A stretch of 64,000 bases of DNA from Halovivax asiaticus JCM 14624 (GTDB lineage Archaea > Halobacteriota > Halobacteria > Halobacteriales > Natrialbaceae): positions 1 to 64,000 of the forward strand of contig NZ_AOIQ01000021.1 in NCBI RefSeq assembly GCF_000337515.1, read 5' to 3'. How positions within the stretch are numbered: the stretch's first letter is position 1; each line of letters opens with the position of its first letter. A model generated the notes under the pieces. That model was given only the letters and a program-made list of their open reading frames with translations. It was not told the DNA's origin and ran no database searches. Positions 62,245 to 64,000 of this stretch are shown in pieces. The translations under genes and the position numbers were made by a program.

Positions 62245-62329
62245 ACGGGCGCAAAGCGCCCGTTCGACCGACCGCGGAACCGGAACGGTTCCGCGCGCAC
62301 CGCCTCACGTTCCGTCGCATTCGGCGACG
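62245..62329. repeat. Three perfect hairpins with short loops
   Basis: ACGGGCGC/GCGCCCGT with loop AAA (62245-62263), CGCGGAACCG/CGGTTCCGCG with loop GAA (62273-62295), and CGTCGC/GCGACG with a five-base loop (62313-62329). Arm sequences differ between hairpins, so these share structure, not ancestry by sequence. Confidence 0.65.
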
Positions 62330-62331
62330 CG

Positions 62332-62447
62332 TGCGATGCGTGGGACCGGATTTGAACTTCCGTCACTCCGCGTTCGCTTCGTGACGACGTTCGCAGTCGC
62401 ACAGCGACTGCTCACCGGCGGACCCCGCTGGGGCAGCGCCTGCAACA
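62332..62447 (-). pseudogene. Decayed tRNA-Leu copy with hairpin insertion
   Basis: Bases 62332-62357 are identical to 62578-62603 (3' end of tRNA-Leu plus five flanking bases). Then about 56 foreign bases follow, and then 62414-62447 resume tRNA-like sequence (ACCGGCGGACCCC, GGGxCAGCGCC) with mismatches. The inserted bases hold a perfect GCAGTCGC/GCGACTGC hairpin with loop ACA (62393-62411). No full cloverleaf can form. Confidence 0.75.
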
Positions 62448-62479
62448 GTATCGATTCCTCTCCGAGACGTAATTTGCTG

Positions 62480-62525
62480 TAGGAATTGTGCGTGGGTGCA
62501 GTCCCAAGGGACTCCACCTGCATCG
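62480..62525. repeat. 46-base direct repeat, copy 2
   Basis: Identical to 62176-62221, 258 bases apart. Follows the intact tRNA-Leu at a distance of 57 bases. The internal AGTCCC-AA-GGGACT hairpin may end the tRNA transcript. Two copies only, so not a CRISPR array. Confidence 0.85.
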
Positions 62526-62531
62526 ACGTTC

Positions 62532-62575
62532 AGCGGCTTCGCCGCTTCACGTTTCGCGGTCGTTTCACGACCGCG
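62532..62575. repeat. Two perfect hairpins with TTC loops next to tRNA-Leu
   Basis: AGCGGC/GCCGCT with loop TTC (62532-62546) and CGCGGTCGT/ACGACCGCG with loop TTC (62555-62575), in the 3' flank of the tRNA gene. May serve as processing or termination structures, or be inserted palindromes. Confidence 0.6.
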
Positions 62576-62582
62576 CTTGCGA

Positions 62583-62667
<85 letters not shown>

Positions 62668-62705
62668 TCGCGTGCTCTGTCTGCATCAAATTCTACCCGC
62701 GGGTC

Positions 62706-62714
62706 GATATAAAA
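62706..62714. promoter_or_regulatory. TATA box shared by tRNA-Leu and the MBF1-like gene
   Basis: GATATAAAAG reads as a TATA box both ways (TTTTATATC on the minus strand). It is about 40 bases from the tRNA 5' end, and about 85 bases from the MBF1-like ATG. It could drive both, or just the tRNA. Confidence 0.5.
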
Positions 62715-62793
62715 GCGTGTTCTTTTGCGGCCACCGTGGGACGGGGACGCAGTGAGGCGGTCAATTGAAATGCTGCAGGGGCGAAGTCCGCCT

Positions 62794-63303
62794 ATGGCTA
62801 AGTACTCGACCGGTTCCTCGTCCGGAGGCGGCGGAACCAACTGCGAACTCTGCGGTGCGGAGAGCGATTCGCTCACGCAGCAGACGGTTGCCGGTGCGAA
62901 ACTGGAGGTCTGCTCGAGCTGTGCGTCCCACGGGGACGAGGCGAAATCGTCGGCTTCGTCGTCCGGTTCCGGGCGGGGCCAGGACGAGCCGAATCGCAAG
63001 AAGAAGGCCGCCCAGAACGTCGCGAAGGCGAACCCGGTCTGGGACGGCGACTCGGAACACTGGGAGAAAGAGGGGACGAACTACGACGACGACCCGCTTC
63101 CGTACCTCGTCTCGGACTACGGCGCGGTGCTCGAATCGAGCCGACAGGATGCCGGCCAGACGCGCGAAGAACTCGCCGAGGAACTCGGTGTTCCCGAATC
63201 GGACCTCCTCGCGATCGAGCAGGGGCGGGCGACCCAGGCCGGTATCGGCGGCGGCCTGATCGACGCACTCGAAGAACGGCTCGACGTGGAACTCGCCGAA
63301 TAA
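62794..63303 (+). CDS. MBF1-like zinc-ribbon/HTH protein
   Basis: 169 residues. N-terminal Cys pairs NCELCGAES and CSSCASHG form a zinc ribbon, a Ser/Gly/Lys-rich linker follows, and the C-terminal helix-turn-helix is LESSRQDAGQTREELAEELGVPESDLLAIEQGRATQAG, a Cro/C1 type as in archaeal multiprotein bridging factor 1. It probably binds DNA or the ribosome/TBP. ATG 62794 begins the usual MAKYSTGSS. Monocistronic. Confidence 0.9.
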   Translation: MAKYSTGSSSGGGGTNCELCGAESDSLTQQTVAGAKLEVCSSCASHGDEAKSSASSSGSGRGQDEPNRKKKAAQNVAKANPVWDGDSEHWEKEGTNYDDDPLPYLVSDYGAVLESSRQDAGQTREELAEELGVPESDLLAIEQGRATQAGIGGGLIDALEERLDVELAE

Positions 63304-63425
63304 GACGGACCGATCCCGTCGCCTCGCGAAGCGGTGTTTCTATCGTGCCATTCGGGGCCGAAGCTGGTGGAATTCGATGTAATCGGCGAGCAGATTTTTA
63401 CGTAATCCGAACTGAGTACCGGGTA

Positions 63426-64000
63426 ATGAGCGGGCAACGGGCAGCCGCCGAACCGTACGCGACGCGATTCGAGACCGAAGTGTCGGCCGTCGACGGCCGG
63501 CGCGTCTGGCTTGAATCGACGCACTTCTTCGCCGAGAGCGGCGGTCAACCCGCAGATTATGGCACGATCGGCGACGTGCCGGTCGTCGACGTCACGGTTG
63601 AGGCCAACGAACACGTCCACGTTCTCGAGTCGGAACCGCGATTCCGCGCCGGAAAACGAGTCCTGTGTTCGATCGACTGGGAGGCGCGCATGTACTGTAT
63701 GCGCGCACACACGGCCAGTCACGTTCTCTTCGGCGCCGCGCGCCGGGTGTTCGACGACGTCACCTACACCGGTCTGGAGATTGGTGACGAACGCGTTCGG
63801 CTCGACCTCGCCACAGACGAGCGCGTCGACGACGATGCACTGGTCGAACTCGACGAACTGGTCAACCGGGCCGTCTGGGAGTCACGCCCCGTCTCCTGGG
63901 ATTCGATGCCGGTTTCGGAAGCGCGTGAGACAGACGAGATTCACATCTCGGAGGCGACCGAGGACACGGCCTTCGAGAAGGGCCGCGTGCGGGTGGTCAC
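63426..64000 (+). CDS. alaX: AlaX-type alanyl-tRNA editing protein, 3' end beyond window
   Basis: 191 residues visible. Trans-editing factor that hydrolyses Ser- or Gly-mischarged tRNA-Ala. ESTHFFAESGGQPADYGTI is the AlaRS editing-domain motif, and HTASH (His95 and His99) provides two zinc ligands, with the C-terminal ligands expected beyond the window. A TTTTTACGT stretch about 30 bases upstream suits a leaderless promoter. The ATG at 63426 opens the family sequence. Confidence 0.9.
   Translation, partial: MSGQRAAAEPYATRFETEVSAVDGRRVWLESTHFFAESGGQPADYGTIGDVPVVDVTVEANEHVHVLESEPRFRAGKRVLCSIDWEARMYCMRAHTASHVLFGAARRVFDDVTYTGLEIGDERVRLDLATDERVDDDALVELDELVNRAVWESRPVSWDSMPVSEARETDEIHISEATEDTAFEKGRVRVV

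Larger units (their letters stand above)
62087..62582. other. Repeat- and hairpin-rich gap between NUDIX and tRNA-Leu
   Basis: About 500 bases with no protein gene. Contains two copies of a 46-base direct repeat, a decayed tRNA-Leu copy, and at least five perfect short-loop hairpins (each described separately). Open frames crossing it are repeats of Arg/Thr-rich nonsense. Confidence 0.5.

Noticed and set aside
62176-62525. Possible CRISPR array from two identical 46-base repeats
   Set aside because: Only two copies, spaced 258 bases, tied to tRNA copies; no cas genes.

Overview
The window is a high-GC haloarchaeal (class Halobacteria) contig fragment. The evidence is the acidic, Asp/Glu-rich predicted proteins, an archaeal aIF2 beta with a C-terminal TRAM domain, TFB, EgsA (archaeal lipid stereochemistry), LonB, the archaeal shikimate entry enzymes (ADH synthase and DHQ synthase II), a FolC-FolP fusion, Tat-type signal peptides, Bat-family regulators and many small haloarchaea-type proteins. 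I cannot assign an order or genus. The first 30 bases contain the 19-bp Tn5 mosaic end used in Nextera libraries, so the left edge is a contig end and cobS is cut there. alaX is cut by the right edge.

Layout: 0-5.7 kb has cobalamin assembly (cobS, cbiB), a HAD protein, an M24-fold protein without peptidase metal ligands, citrate synthase and aIF2 beta. 5.8-14.5 kb has a Tat-exported penicillin-acylase-like protein with a small membrane partner, a His-rich membrane protein, glutamate dehydrogenase, a phosphoribosyltransferase, a methyltransferase and an MFS carrier. 15-21 kb is a complete peptide/solute ABC importer operon. 21-32 kb has egsA, an ABC-2 exporter, an S9 peptidase, a glycosyltransferase, a Bat regulator and a second small HTH protein, a methyltransferase and the folate fusion folCP. 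32-43 kb has carB, a multi-domain histidine kinase and small haloarchaeal proteins around a flavoprotein. 43-49 kb has tfb, aroD, DHQ synthase II, a HAD protein and a SprT-like protein. 49-61 kb has trpCBA plus ADH synthase, lonB and a CPBP protease, with two AT-rich inserts. 61-64 kb has nadM, a frameshifted NUDIX gene, tRNA-Leu(GAG) with a decayed second copy, an MBF1-like gene and alaX.

Most of the window is ordinary core metabolism. trpC-trpB-trpA-ADH synthase form one operon. With aroD and DHQ synthase II 5-10 kb away, they give most of the aromatic amino-acid entry route. A near-perfect palindrome sits between the TATA box and the start of trpC and is a good operator candidate.

The unusual parts are these. 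Two AT-rich islets (about 49.87-51.50 kb and 59.99-60.96 kb) each carry one gene, with its own near-leaderless promoter, for a Tat-exported protein I do not recognise. The first islet has destroyed the 3' end of a nucleoside-permease-family gene and appears to have rebuilt the last codons of ADH synthase in AT-rich codons. A tRNA-Leu locus has a duplicated, decayed copy carrying an inserted hairpin, amid a cluster of perfect hairpins with three-base loops. A 92-base, three-way-junction-like inverted repeat lies between a glycosyltransferase gene and a Bat regulator gene. Several enzymes have substituted active sites: M24 homologue, MGMT-like protein with Asp for Cys, Asp-to-Glu in citrate synthase and TrpA.
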